Assembly: GCA_947095585.1 (NCBI GenBank)
Contig: OX352765.1
Coordinates: 65,225,425 to 65,289,424 of the forward strand
DNA from: Nephrocerus scutellatus
Lineage: Eukaryota > Arthropoda > Insecta > Diptera > Pipunculidae
DNA length: 64,000 nucleotides
Direction of reading: 5' to 3'
In this document: piece after piece, positions 52,689-64,000 of the stretch
Layout of the letters: each line of letters begins with the position of its first letter
Position numbering within the stretch: position 1 is the stretch's first letter
Made by a program: the position numbers and the translations under genes
Notes under the pieces: model-generated
Told to the model about the DNA's origin: nothing
Seen by the model: the letters and a program-made list of their open reading frames with translations, nothing else
Databases searched by the model: none

Positions 52689-53858
52689 ATGGAGTCATGG
52701 ATAGACATCCTTAAAAAATTAAAAATATACAAAGAAAATTTCACTAAATCCTATAAATCTGTTTATAGGAAACAAAACGTTTCAGAAGAAACATTTAAAA
52801 AACACTATAAAACATTGTTAAAAAATTATAACCAGGTAAAACATTTAATTGATTTAAATAAAAATAATTTTACATTTACAGAAAATTTGGAATCTATTAA
52901 TATAATAAAAGGTTATAAACAAAAATTTAGGCAGTTATTAAGACTAAGAAAATTAAGAATAAAACAAGAATTTGACAGCACTGACGAAAGCATAGATTCA
53001 GAAAAAGAAGTAGATACAGACATAGAATCAAAGACATTGACGAAACACGACAACATGTCTCAGACTGTAGTAGAATTTTTAAATACGGCATCCAAAATCA
53101 TACCCGATTTTGATGGCTCTGTTGAAAATGTACAAAGTTTTATTGACGCAATAGACCTAGTAAAATCAATCACGGGCACACATGAGGCCGTAGCTGTCTC
53201 ATTAGTAAAAACCAAACTAAAGGGATCCGCTAGAAATCTAATCACAAATGAGTCAACACTTTTCTCTATAAAAGAAAAAATTAAAGGGTCAGTGAAAGGT
53301 GAGTCTGTGCAAGTATTAGTTGCTAAGCTGATGAATATTCAGCAGCGCAATAAGACAGCTAATCAGTATACTAAAGAGGTTGAACAACTGACAAAATCAC
53401 TACAAGGTGCTTATATATCAGACGGTTTGACCGCAGAACAGGCCGAAAAATATTCAACTGAGCAGGCAGTTAATGCAATGACTCAGAACTGTTCAATTGA
53501 AAAGGTAAAATTGATAATGGAGGCAGGACAATTTAAAAATATGAACGAAGTTGTCTCCAAATTTACAACCAGTTGCACGAAGGCTACTGGACAAACCGAA
53601 ACGGTATTGTTCTATAGACGTCCAAATAATGGACAATCTCGCGGATATATTCGTGGTAACTACCGTGGTCGTAGAAAACTTGGTAATTTCAATCGTAATA
53701 GTTACAACAACAATTACGCCAATAATAGACAGAATATCAATTACAGAAGAAACGGACACAGAGACTATAATAACGGCAACCGATCTCAAAATGTGCGTGT
53801 CACTGCACAAGTAGATCAAGATTCGGAAAACTCGAATCTCCCCTTGGGAAATCAATAA
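52689..53858 (+). CDS. gag: Gypsy-2 Gag, intact (389 aa)
   Basis: Gag forms the cytoplasmic particle. It starts at ATG 52,689 (MESWIDILKKLKIYKEN). Residues ~1-100 are basic and probably helical, with an acidic hinge (TDESIDSEKEVDTDIE). The capsid core is about 118-300 (SKIIPDFDGSVENVQSFIDAI; KLKGSARNLI; MNIQQRNKTANQYTKEV). Instead of CCHC knuckles the C-terminus is Arg/Gly/Asn-rich (SRGYIRGNYRGRRKLG), as in 17.6/297-group and errantivirus Gag. No stops or shifts. It ends at TAA 53,856, overlapping the pol frame. Confidence 0.9.
   Translation: MESWIDILKKLKIYKENFTKSYKSVYRKQNVSEETFKKHYKTLLKNYNQVKHLIDLNKNNFTFTENLESINIIKGYKQKFRQLLRLRKLRIKQEFDSTDESIDSEKEVDTDIESKTLTKHDNMSQTVVEFLNTASKIIPDFDGSVENVQSFIDAIDLVKSITGTHEAVAVSLVKTKLKGSARNLITNESTLFSIKEKIKGSVKGESVQVLVAKLMNIQQRNKTANQYTKEVEQLTKSLQGAYISDGLTAEQAEKYSTEQAVNAMTQNCSIEKVKLIMEAGQFKNMNEVVSKFTTSCTKATGQTETVLFYRRPNNGQSRGYIRGNYRGRRKLGNFNRNSYNNNYANNRQNINYRRNGHRDYNNGNRSQNVRVTAQVDQDSENSNLPLGNQ
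53846..53852 (+). promoter_or_regulatory. gag-pol -1 ribosomal frameshift heptamer
   Basis: G GGA AAT is a canonical X XXY YYZ slippery sequence in the gag frame, two codons before the gag stop. Slipping back one base enters the open pol frame directly. A stimulatory stem was not evaluated. Confidence 0.7.
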
Positions 53859-55843
53859 ATCGCAATAGTAAAGTATACAATCTAAATTTGAGTCTTAGCA
53901 TATTTGTTAAAGCTTACAACAATAATTCGAATAATCCTCTTCATCTCTTAGTTGACACGGGTGCAGACATATCATTATTAAAACAGTTTAATAATGAATA
54001 TAATTCTTTAAATACATGGCATACCACAACAATTAGTGGCATAGGGAAAGGCACGATACAATCACTAGGATCAATAGACTTGGACCTTAGAGTTAATAAA
54101 TTTTTGATACCTCATGAATTTCACGTGGTACACGAAACTTTTCCAATTCCCTGCGATGGAATACTAGGTATGGACTTTATTAAAAGGTATAATTGTTTAC
54201 TAGATTTCACTAAAGAAAATAGTTTGTTCATACTTAGACCCGACAATTTTTACACTTGTATTCAAATGCCAATAGCCTACTCAAATATACATAATAGTAT
54301 AATATTGCCAGCACGATCTGAGGTAATTAGACGTGTCCACATTAAATCAAACGAAGATGAAGTATTGGTTTTCAACCAAGAACCACACCCAGGAATTATA
54401 ATAGCTAGTACTATAGTAAATAGTAAAAATGCATATATTCGCATCTTAAACACCACTACAGAAAATAAAATATTCAATAGCAACAATATTAAAACAGAAA
54501 GTCTCACCAGTTACAATGTAGTCAACTTAACACAAAATCAAAATCACAGAACTGAAGAAATCCTTTCAAAATTAAATCAGAATTTTCCTGATCAATTTAA
54601 AGAAGAATTAAACAAATTATGCACTAGTTACAGCGATGTTTTCGGACTAGAAACCGAAACAATCACATCAAATAATTTTTATAAACAAAAAATAAGACTC
54701 AAAGATGAAGAACCAGTATACATTAAAAATTATAGAATTCCCCATACACACAAGACAGAAATAGATAAACAGGTCAAGAAATTAGTTACTGATGGCATAG
54801 TGGAACCATCAATTTCGGAGTATAATAGCCCACTACTTTTAGTACCAAAAAAAGTATTACCTAATTCCAATGAAAAACGATGGCGTTTAGTAGTTGACTA
54901 CCGCCAAATAAATAAAAAAATAATTGCGGATAAATTCCCACTTCCAAGAATAGAAGATATTCTTGATCAATTAGGTCGCGCAAAATACTTTTCATGTCTC
55001 GACCTAATGTCTGGCTTTCATCAGATTGAACTTAATGAAAAGTCAAGAAATATAACTTCGTTTTCAACAAACAATGGCTCATATCGTTTTAAAAGACTTC
55101 CATACGGACTTAAAATAGCGCCAAATTCATTTCAGCGCATGATGACACTTGCATTTTCTGGCTTAGAGCCAACACAAGCCTTCTTATACATGGATGACTT
55201 GGTTGTAATAGGATGTTCTGAAAAACACATGCTAAAAAATTTGACGAAAGTCTTCGAGTTATGCCGGAAATATAACCTAAAATTACATCCTGAAAAGTGT
55301 TCATTCTTTATGCATGAAGTCACTTATCTTGGGCATAAGTGCACAGATAAGGGCATATTACCAGATGATAAAAAATACGAAGCTATAAAAAATTATCCGG
55401 TACCCACGGATGCAGACAGCGCTAGGAGATTTGTTGCATTTTGCAACTACTATAGAAGATTTATTAGAAACTTCTCATACTATTCGCGGCATATAACACA
55501 ACTTTGCAAAAAGAATTTTCCATTTCAATGGACAAACGAATGCAATGAAGCATTCAATCATCTGAAAAAGAAACTAATGAGCCCGACATTATTACAATAT
55601 CCCGATTTTGAAAAAGAGTTTTGTATTACCACAGATGCTAGTAAATATGCTTGTGGTGCAGTACTCAGTCAAGAGTACAATGGCGTACAACTTCCAGTTG
55701 CATTCGCCTCAAAAACCTTTACACAGGGAGAAAGTAATAAATCAACAACTGAACAAGAACTGACAGCAATACATTGGGCAATTCTCCATTTTAGACCATA
55801 TATATATATATGGAAAACATTTCCTGGTCAAAACAGACCATAG
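53853..55843 (+). pseudogene. pol: Gypsy-2 Pol: protease, reverse transcriptase, RNase H
   Basis: The frame is open from the slippage site. The protease has an intact active site (LLVDTGADISLL) and GILGMDFI. Reverse transcriptase shows WRLVVDYRQINKK, CLDLMSGFHQIEL, RLPYGLKIAPNSFQRMM, the catalytic FLYMDDLVV and TYLGHKC. RNase H has ITTDASKYACGAVLSQ and TTEQELTAIHWAI. A TA microsatellite at 55,798-55,811 is expanded by about four bases relative to the expected frame and throws it off. Translation stops at 55,843. This is the only lesion I see in the whole pol. Confidence 0.9.
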
Positions 55844-55865
55844 GCCATTATCATACTTATTCTCG

Positions 55866-57503
55866 ATGAAGAATCCTAGCTCCAAGCTGACCAGAATGAG
55901 GCTAGATTTGGAAGAGTATGACTTTACTGTCGAATATCTCAAGGGGAAACAAAATCAAGTTGCTGATGCTCTCTCTCGTATAACTATCAATGAACTTAAA
56001 GAGCAAAATATAAAAATAAACACAATTTATAAAGTGACAACACGATCAGTAACTCAGCAAAATAGGCAGACTTGTGCAATTAAGAATTCATTTGAATCAA
56101 ATAAAATAAAAAATAAAGAAAAGCCCAACGTTTATGAAGTCATTAAATATAATGACGTTAAAAAATTCGTAAAATTAAAATTGTCTTCCAATAAATGCTT
56201 CTTGAAGCAAGGGAAAACAGTATTAAAACGGATAAAGGTTGATGATTTATACATTAATGGGAAATTTGACCTAAATCAGTTTTTCCAAAGGCTTGAAAAG
56301 GAGGCCGGTGTACTCAAAATAAATCAACTACAAATGGTACCTAGCGAACAAATTTTCGAATTTGTCTCACCACAATTATTTAAAGAAATGGGCAATAATG
56401 TATTAAAACATTTGAAAGTAGCGCTACTACCAAAGGTTACCATTATAAACGATAAAAGAGAAATTGCAGCCATTTTGTTGAGATACCATGATGACCCAGC
56501 AGAAGGAGGTCATACTGGCATTACCCGTACGTACGGAAAGATTAAAAGACATTTTTATTGGAAAAAAATGAAACAAGACATAACAAAATACATAAAAGCA
56601 TGCAAACAATGCCAACTGGCAAAAACAACTAAACATACCAAAACACCAATGATCATAACACCAACACCTCCATCAGCTTTCGACATTGTATTGGTGGACA
56701 CCATTGGTCCATTTCCAAAATCAGAAAACGGCAATGAGTATGCCATCACATTAATATGTGACCTTACAAAATATCTTGTAACCGTACCAATAACAAACAA
56801 AAGTTCAAAAACAGTTGCAAAGGCCATATTTGAATCTCATATACTAACCTACGGTCCAATGAAGACGTTCATTACGGACATGGGTACTGAATATAAAAAT
56901 TCAATTATTAATGACTTATGTAAATACCTTAAAATAGAGAATATCACCTCAACAGCCCATCATCATCAAACCCTTGGGACTGTAGAACGCAGTCACCGTA
57001 CTTTTAACGAGTATATACGTTCTTATATATCTGTTGACAAAGATGACTGGGATGTTTGGCTAAAGTACTTCACGTACTGTTTTAATACAACTCCCTCAAT
57101 AGTACACGAATATTGTCCTTATGAATTAGTCTTTGGCAGAATCCCCAATGGATTTAAAGTTTTCAACACTATATACGACATAAAACCACTATATAACGTA
57201 GATGACTATTCAAAAGAAGTAAGGTATAGATTAAAAATAGCGTTCAATAGAGCAAGACTAATGCTTGAGCGGGCAAAATTAAAACAAAAAGAGGTATACG
57301 ACAGACAAAGTAGAGAAATACAGCTAAAAATAGGTGACCAAGTACTTCTTAAAAACGAAGTAGGACACAAATTAGAAAATAGATACTTAGGGCCTTTTAC
57401 GGTAGTAGAATTAAAAAATAATAATAACGTGACAATAGAAGACAATAAGAAGAAAAAGGCACAAACAGTGCACAGAGATAGGTTAAAACATTACGTACTA
57501 TAA
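55866..57503 (+). pseudogene. pol: Gypsy-2 RNase H end and integrase (open frame)
   Basis: This is the continuation of pol in the shifted frame and is fully open for 545 codons. It has the RNase H tail (LDLEEYDFTVEYLKGK, VADALSRI). The integrase zinc domain follows with the H-H pair (HDDPAEGGHTG) and CKQCQL. The catalytic triad is in VDTIGPFP, ITDMGTEY and GTVERSHR, and a GPY/F-like end reads ENRYLGPFTVVE. The domain looks catalytically complete but is disconnected from the rest of pol by the upstream shift, hence pseudogene. Confidence 0.88.
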
Positions 57504-57765
57504 GAAGAATCCTTTAGCGTAAATAAAAATATATAGTTATTAAGAATGAAAATACGATTAAAATAATCCTTTTTTTTATAAAATAATCCTTAAGCATAAT
57601 CAAAAATATATATGTAGTTATTAAGAATTAAAATACAATTAAAATAATCCTTTTATATAAAATAATCCTTTTGCGTAATTAAAAATATATAGTTATTAAG
57701 AACGAAAATACAATTCAAATAATCCTTTAGCGTAAATAAAAATGTATAGTTAATATGAATGAAAA
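57504..57765 (+). repeat. Gypsy-2 3' tandem repeat (~80 bp x 3)
   Basis: Units of AATCCTTTAGCGTAAATAAA, ATATATAGTTATTAAGAATG and AAAATACAATTAAAAT follow each other after the pol stop. No env-like frame is present. Confidence 0.75.
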
Positions 57766-57941
57766 TAAAATTATAAAAAAAAAAAAAAAATTAGTAAATA
57801 GAAACAAAAAAAAAAACAAAAATATAAGTATGATTTAAAACCATTTAATATACCATATTCAAAAAAAAATAAATAAACAAAAAAAAATCTGGTTACAATA
57901 AAATATCTTAAGAATAATTTCATAAATTCCATTATTCCAAA

Positions 57942-57953
57942 AAAAAACGGAGA
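57942..57953 (+). promoter_or_regulatory. Gypsy-2 polypurine tract
   Basis: AAAAAAACGGAGA-type purine run directly before the TGTAGTG start of the 3' LTR. It is the plus-strand priming site. Confidence 0.75.
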
Positions 57954-58407
57954 TGTAGTGTACATTAGTGCATGTCAGCAGCATTGCATTCTCACACCGA
58001 TTATCATCATCGTAGTGTACATTATTGCATGTCAGCAGCATTCCATTCTCACACTGATCATCATCATCGTTGATATTTATGCAAACGGCAATCGGACACC
58101 CCAGACAGCGACTCAATGGATCTTATGCTGAATCGACGATACTACATACTCTCGTACATACTCTACGTCGGACGAGTGCATGGATAAGCACAAGGGACTG
58201 CGCCTGCCTGACGTTATGCTGACTTGACAATACACCGATTCATTCTTTACGTAGGCTGCGAGCACGGTAGCAAAACACAAGCGGCTGTGCCACCGAAAAT
58301 ATACAACATTTTAATCAGATTGAATAAAGCAACCGAAATAAAAAGATGTGTTCTTAATTCAGTCCAATTTGAGTTTTTTCTAGCAAGGAATATTTATTCG
58401 ATTTTCA
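57954..58407 (+). repeat. Gypsy-2 3' LTR (454 bp)
   Basis: It starts TGTAGTGTACATTAGTG and ends CGATTTTCA. It is followed at once by CCCCTAACAGATCTTC, which is pol sequence of another element. Confidence 0.93.
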
Positions 58408-60183
58408 CACCCCTAACAGATCTTCTAAAGAAGTCAAGAGGTTTATAGTGGAACAGTAACGCGCAGTTGTCTTTCGAAGAGTTGAAGGCTAAGTTAACTT
58501 CGTCACCAGTGTTGTACACTCCAAACTTTGAGAAACCCTTCATGATCCAATGCGACGCTAGTCAATCCGGAGTCGGAAGCGTGCTTGTTCAAACTATCGA
58601 GGATGGTTCGGAAGTGCCAATCGCTTACTGGTCGCAAAAGCTTAATAAGGCACAACGCAATTACAGCGTTACAGAACAAGAGTGTCTTGCTGCCGTGCTT
58701 AGAATCAAGCATTTCCGACCGTTTGTTGAAGGACTCGAGTTTACTGTCATAACAGACCATGCTTCGTTACAATGGCTCATGCGTCAAACAGATCTTAGCG
58801 GAAGATTGGGTCGATGGGCTTTAAAGCTGCAAGGCTTCCAATTTGCAATTCGGCATCGGAAGGGCACTGAGAACAAAGTTCCAGACGCCTTATCCAGAGT
58901 TTTTGAAGATGAGGTAGCAGCCTTAGAGATTCTGCCACCAGAAATCGATCTGTCCTCCCCAGAATTCTCCTCGGTGGAATATGAACAATTAAAACAACAG
59001 GTTAACGAAAATCGCAATCGACTTCCTGACTTAAAGGTCATCGATCGATATCTATATAAACGCACCGAGTTCTATAGCGGAGATGAAGTACAAAAACAGT
59101 CTGCGTGGAAACTTTGGGTTCCCAAAGGTCTCACTTCTCAAGTGGTACAACAAGCACACGATTCGGTAACGTCCTCGCATGGTGGAATTAACAAAACCTT
59201 TCAACGGATCAAATGTAATTTCTATTGGCCACGCATGTTTGCCCAAGTGCGAGACTACGTTCTGAACTGTGAAGTCTGTAAAACTACCAAGCACCCAAAC
59301 GTTTCGTTAAAACCGCTTATGGGTCGTCAGAATGCTTCAACAAGACCTTTCCAACGCCTCTTCATGGACCTTATAGGGCCATTTCCGAGATCGAAGTCCA
59401 GACACATTGGATTACTGATTGTGTTAGATCATTTCACCAAGTTTCATTTTTTATTACCGCTAAAAAAAACTTGTGGCGAAACCCATCAGTGAATACTTGC
59501 GAGACTACATTTTTCCTACATTTAGAGTGCCTGAGACAATTGTCACCGACAACAGGGTACAATTTAAAAGCACAATCTTCAATCAACTCTTAACCACGTA
59601 TGGCATTGAGCATGTATATACGGCACTTTATTCGCCACAGGCGAATGCCTCTGAGCGCGTTAACAGATCGATTATTGCTGCTATTCGGGCTTCCATCAGT
59701 AAAGACCAATCTGAATGGGACGTGAATCTCTGCCATATCAGCTGTTCCCTACGAAGCTCAGTGCATACCGCTACCGGATTCTCTCCATATTTCTTGACCT
59801 TCGGCCAGAATATGGTAGTACACGGTGAGAGCTATAAACTGTTGCGTAACCTGAATATGCTGGATCCGCCGGATACCTTTGTATTTCATGAAGATGGGTT
59901 AGGGCAAATTCGAGCGAAAGCCAAGCAAAATATGCGGAACGCATACTTAGTAAATGAACGGGCTTACAATACTCGGGCAAGGCATACAGATTTTCGAGTG
60001 GGCCAAGAAATATACCGTCGTAATTTTGTTCAAAGCAACTGGGAAGAGGGGTTTAACGCCAAATTAGCCCCCACTTTCGTTAAAGCACGTATCAGAGAAA
60101 ATCTAGGAAGCTGCTATTATGTCCTAGAAGATCTGCAAGGCAAAGCAATAGGTACATTTCATGCTAAAGACCTAAGACAGTGA
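58408..60183 (+). pseudogene. pol: Gypsy-1b Pol 3' half: RNase H and integrase
   Basis: It begins inside the reverse transcriptase connection (LTDLLKKSRGL, then a stop). RNase H is well preserved: FMIQCDASQSGVGSVLVQ, VTEQECLAAV and VITDHASLQWL. The integrase zinc domain (HGGINKTFQRIKCNFYW, CEVCKTTKHP) and DLIGPFPRS follow. A one-base change in an A-run (59,463-59,470) shifts the frame, after which IVTDNRVQF, SPQANASERVNR and the C-terminal domain continue to a natural stop at 60,183 (FHAKDLRQ). The upstream half is missing. It is probably the same family as Gypsy-1a, but the two do not overlap, so this is inferred. Confidence 0.85.
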
Positions 60184-61889
60184 TTCTTCCTGGTAGTAAT
60201 GGCCGCCTTTTCAGCCTTCTCGTTGCCTTAAAGAAGCACCTTAAAAAATTTTTTTAGTGGCGATATTTTTGCGCAGCACCCTATTTCTTGGGCCTGAGAC
60301 AGAATCGCATGCCAACGATTGAGCACAAAAAATTGCGATGTATGGAATGTTTTTGGTTGCATACCGTTTGTCACTAAAAATTCCAGTGCAGGAAATGTGC
60401 CGCAAAAACATGCGAGGTGCACTTACTTTGGTGACAAACCGGTTTGCAACTCAACATTCCATTTGTCTACACATATTTAGGCATAATGTACGATCCCAAT
60501 AGGGCATACACACACATACACAGGCTAGCATCACTTAACAACGAAGCTGTTGACTGAGACATGAAGAACCGAAAAGGCAGTCAAATTCACAACTCGCCTA
60601 GGTCGGTCGCCTTTTGTCGTCAGACGGAAAAAAAAGTTTTGCTCGACTGATCCGTAGCGTAGCACAGCGTGAGCTTGTGCGCGTTTTCTTTTTCTACTCA
60701 AATTTGATTTGACCGGCTGGAGAAAAATTATCGTAAAACAAATAAAAACTACTGTCTTTTTTGTGGTGTTCTGTTGAATAAAAAATTTTTTTCTACGTAA
60801 TTCCGTTTGTGTTTTTTTTAAGCGGCGTGATGATAATTTTTTTTAAAGCCATCTTTTAAAAGATGGCTGTAAACTTATTCTTAAAAGAAGAAGTCAAATA
60901 AACTCGAATGCTGCTGCTAAGTGATTCAAGTGATTTCATGTATTTTTAATACTTTCGCAACGATTGTAAATTGAAAAGTTCTCTTCCAGGAATAGTCGTT
61001 TTAACATTTGGCTATATATGTTCGTCGAACCTATAAAAGGAACGGAAATCATTCAAGGGCCGGAGCTATTCTTCATCTTCGCAAACAACACGTGGACGAT
61101 ATAACTGAAGAAAAAAAAAAGATTCTCAATGCCCTCCGTTCTGAATCTTAAAAAAAAAAAAGTCTAAAATGTGCAGCATTGTGAAATAATTTTTTTGAGA
61201 ATAAGTTCACTATTCATTGGATGAACAATTGAGTGCATATTTGTAATAGACGTACAGAGCAGAAATCCCTAGTACCGGATACCGTTGTTAATATTCGTGG
61301 CTGTGTGTGATGTAGTTGGGTGCGTGAAGACGCGAGAAAAGAAAATGGCCGACGCCTACCCCACGCTAGTCGACTCAAGTCTTACTGCTCCGAAAAAAAT
61401 AAAGCTATGTAAAGATCTACAAATCCAACTAGCATTAGTGCGTTTACTAGATAAATTGAAGCCCGAGAGCGACTAAGTTCAATTTCGGCCTAATATTAAT
61501 CGAACTGAAAATTGAAAATTTGATACCCTCAGTTACGACATTTTAATCGTTCGTGTGAGACGCCAGCCCAGAAATATGGCCGAAGCTTGACCCATAGCAT
61601 CTTCTTCGAAGTCCGCCGAGGATCCTGCACAGAGACGCTTAGTTGCATCATATTCGTTTTTTTTTGGTTATGGTTCCTTATTAACGATAGTGTCATAAAG
61701 AAAAAAAAAAGAAATAAAAGGACCTTCCCTGGTTCGTTTGAAAACGTTAGGGTTTTGTGTAGTGACTAAACGAGAGAGAGGCAGAGGGAAAGAGTAAGGA
61801 TAGAAGACAGGATCTTTCCTTTCAATGACCCTTTGGGACAAATCCCATCATTTACATTAACCCCCGTTTGTTTCACAAACCGTCGTCGT
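60184..61889 (+). other. Gypsy-1b 3' untranslated region and LTR U3/R candidate
   Basis: There is no pol sequence. A TATA box CTATAAAAGG at 61,032 suggests that the LTR promoter lies here. AATAAA sites occur at 60,777 and nearby. A 47-codon frame from ATG 61,345 (MADAYPTLVDSS ... LVRLLDKLKPESD) is unrecognised. The LTR start could not be fixed because no second full copy exists. Confidence 0.45.
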
Positions 61890-62881
61890 CGTCAGCGCTG
61901 TCGAGGAGGATGGTGTTTGGATTCAGGGGTAAGTGGATTTTAGTACTTTTTTTTTTCCTCAACCGGACATGGTTACCATCACCTGGGTACCTTTTTTGTC
62001 CATCTCTGGAATTTGTTCATAATTGCCCTTCAACAATTACCCCTTTCCTCTATCACTCAACCCGAACTCGTTCAAAAGTACATTTAAAATAAACCCTACT
62101 TTTAAAACTAAGATAACAAAATATGATACTGTTCTATACTTTAGTATCATACCTACTTTTTTGCGAATACCAAAAATACGATTAAAACTAAAACATGCCT
62201 TAAATATAGAAAGAAAAAAAAACCAAAAGATTATTACTACTTTGATACTTTTATTATCATACTATGTATATAAAAATTACCTTAAAACTAGGAAAAAAAA
62301 AACCAAAAGATTATTACTACTTTAATACTTTTATTATCATACTATATAAAACATACCTTAAAACTAGGATAAAAAAACAAAAGATTATTACTACTTTACC
62401 CCTTTTATTATCATACTATATAAAACATACCTTAAAACTAGGATAACAAAATACTATACCTATTAAATATATATAATAACGATACGCTTAAATAAATTCT
62501 AATGAATAAAGTGCCCTCTCCTGTTTATACTGGTCGGAAGAAGTGGTGTTTTTTTTGATTATGTAAGCAGAACCAAACAAATTCCATCGATGGGCCTCCG
62601 CGTTTCACTTGCCGGGTAGGCGGCACCCAGGAGCAGGGTCCGATGACGGGCGGAGCAGATTTTCCTGTTCTCTCCCTCCCTCCCTTCCGTGCACGTATTT
62701 TTTTATGGTGAAGAAAGCAAAGGATGGTAGTGCACGAATCCACCCATTTCGGCGAGCTAAGCCTGAGCAATCAGCAAGACGTGCACCCCGAATCTCTCCA
62801 TCCAATGCAGGACTTTAGCGATTTGACCATCCGATCGCAATAATAAGTCATAAACTTGTTACAAAAAAATTCATTACATAA
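61890..62881 (+). repeat. Gypsy-1 LTR (recognisable part) preceding the primer site
   Basis: It shares ordered blocks with 4,940-5,845 and ends directly before TGGCGCCC. From 62,210 to 62,470 it holds three ~79-bp tandem units (AAAAGATTATTACTACTTT, ATACTTTTATTATCATAC, CTTAAAACTAGG). Confidence 0.7.
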
Positions 62882-62882
62882 A

Positions 62883-62900
62883 TGGCGCCCAACGTGGGGC
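62883..62900 (+). promoter_or_regulatory. primer-binding site, tRNA-Lys
   Basis: TGGCGCCCAACGTGGGGC is the complement of the insect tRNA-Lys(CUU) 3' end, as used by gypsy itself. It follows the LTR directly and marks the start of an internal region. Confidence 0.85.
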
Positions 62901-64000
62901 ACGAGAAGATCGGACTTGTCTCTGACTTCTTGGGCTCCACACACAATTTCCGTGGAAACCCGAAGATGGTTCAGGCTTTTGTCTGGATTCTTTTGGTTCC
63001 ACATTCTTTCCCCCCTTCTTTTTTCTCCAATTATAAGTTGAAAATAGTTTAATTAAAAACAGTTCCCTAAATGGGACTGACTACTTTTGTACCTCCAGCG
63101 TGATGGATTGCGCAAGCTCATCCGGAAATGCAAGAGAACTGGTGCTCGACTGCCGGTTTCTTGACCGTTGATACTTGTGCAGTCGAATTTTTTTTTCATT
63201 CTTTGGACAGTCTTCCATCTGCCCAGAAATGTTTCTCGCTGAAACAAATTTGTTCCTTCCCAATTTTGCTTATCCAATTGAAAAGTTCGTGACCTTGTTC
63301 TTCTCGGCACTGCAGGAGTTTAGCATGCGACTGACTTCCTGACCAGAAGTAAATCGGTTCTTCTTTAAATTTCCTTACTTTTAGCGTCTGTCTGACTTCC
63401 TAACCGGGAGCGGAGCAGTTCTTCTTGGAATTGCAGTAGGATTAGAAACAGGCTAACTTATTGATAAGAGGATGACCACAATTGGAATTCATTAAAACTT
63501 CAATCTCTACTATTTCTTTCGTCTGTTTGATAAATAGATTTCTAGTTCTCGATCTAGCGAGGGTTTTCATTGACCAGGGTAACCATCTTCAAGCTGGATT
63601 GCTAACCAGATAGTGACTCGATTCCCTTTGGAACTGCAGTAGTTTAGCTTAGGGCTAGCTGTTGACCAGAAGTGAATCAGTTCTTTTTGGAATTGTAGAA
63701 AGTTTTAGCGGGGTTGATCTGGCTACTCGGTTAAACACCCTATGGTTCGATAGTCGGAAACAATTAAATTCATTTTTTTTAATTCTTTTCCCTATGAGAG
63801 GCACCCACAGTGCACTCTCGCTCCCTTTCATCGGCGTGCTCCGGAGGTGTTACTTGGAATTGAGGAGGACCCCGAAGGAAATTTGAAAGTTATATACTGG
63901 TACTTTGTCTTAGAGTTTAGCACCTAATTGGTACTTTTAAGATTGTATAGTTAAGATTTAGTATGATTATTCAAAAGTTATTAATTAGAAACAAGGTGTT
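62883..64000 (+). mobile_element. Gypsy-1c, start of internal region (runs off window)
   Basis: It is collinear with positions 1-1,040 (Gypsy-1a leader), including the GCACTCTCGCTCCCTTTCAT block. No coding region is reached before the window ends; gag would be expected roughly 350 bases further on. Confidence 0.8.

Larger units (their letters stand above)
51665..58407 (+). mobile_element. Gypsy-2, young 17.6/297-like Ty3/Gypsy element
   Basis: Two LTRs (448 aligned bases) differ at about three visible positions. Between them are a tRNA-Arg primer site, a small membrane ORF, gag without zinc knuckle but with an Arg/Gly/Asn-rich tail, pol with a -1 frame, a 3' repeat zone and a purine tract. 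No env frame exists between integrase and the 3' LTR. The first six LTR bases are missing at the left, and the flanks come from different elements, so the left border is rearranged. Confidence 0.92.

Noticed and set aside
57504..57953. envelope gene in Gypsy-2
   Set aside because: No frame over 60 codons on the plus strand and only AT-rich repeats before the polypurine tract.
61345..61476. short frame MADAYPTLVDSS as a host gene
   Set aside because: It is only about 43 codons, inside a probable LTR, with no homologue I can recognise; kept as unassigned.

Overview
This window is eukaryotic and made almost entirely of transposable elements. I see no bacterial operon structure, no rRNA gene and no convincing single-copy host gene. 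The mix (BEL/Pao with a tRNA-Tyr primer site, 17.6/297-like and tRNA-Lys-primed Ty3/Gypsy elements, Jockey, RTE, PIF/Harbinger, hAT and a tRNA-derived SINE) fits an insect, most likely a fly. The species cannot be read from the sequence. Element names below are working names for this window.

Left part (1-8.8 kb): Gypsy-1a, an eroded Ty3/Gypsy element whose 5' LTR lies just outside the window, ends in its 3' LTR near 5.85 kb. It is followed by an R1/I-like non-LTR remnant and AT-rich sequence with no recognisable gene.

Central part (8.4-39.6 kb): one nested structure. A minus-strand Gypsy-3 element is split inside its integrase by a hAT transposon (9,943-38,886, 8-bp target duplication ACTTAGAG). 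The hAT was itself inflated from about 2.4 kb to 29 kb by a Jockey copy (16-bp duplication), a BEL/Pao complex (13,474-34,286, 5-bp duplication AATTT) and an RTE copy (11-bp duplication). The BEL complex carries a SINE, a second Jockey copy and a two-gene Harbinger. It also underwent two separate tandem duplications: 4,204 bp (nearly identical copies) and about 4.55 kb (older). A 292-bp MITE sits in the Gypsy-3 integrase.

Right part (39.6-64 kb): a truncated Ty1/Copia element is cut by Jockey-3 and its internally deleted derivative. These are followed by a minus-strand LTR element with a 3.48-kb LTR, almost all of it tandem repeats, and only about 430 bp of internal sequence. Next is Gypsy-2, a young 17.6/297-like element with nearly identical LTRs, a GGGAAAT gag-pol slippage site and an extra small membrane-protein ORF. 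Last are the pol end of another Gypsy element, an LTR, and the tRNA-Lys primer site and leader of a further Gypsy-1 copy running out of the window.

Nearly every coding region is broken. The most intact are Gypsy-2 gag and integrase. The two Harbinger transposase copies are each broken at different places. The most unusual items are the giant-LTR element, the datable nested insertion stack with its tandem duplications, and the membrane mini-ORF of Gypsy-2.
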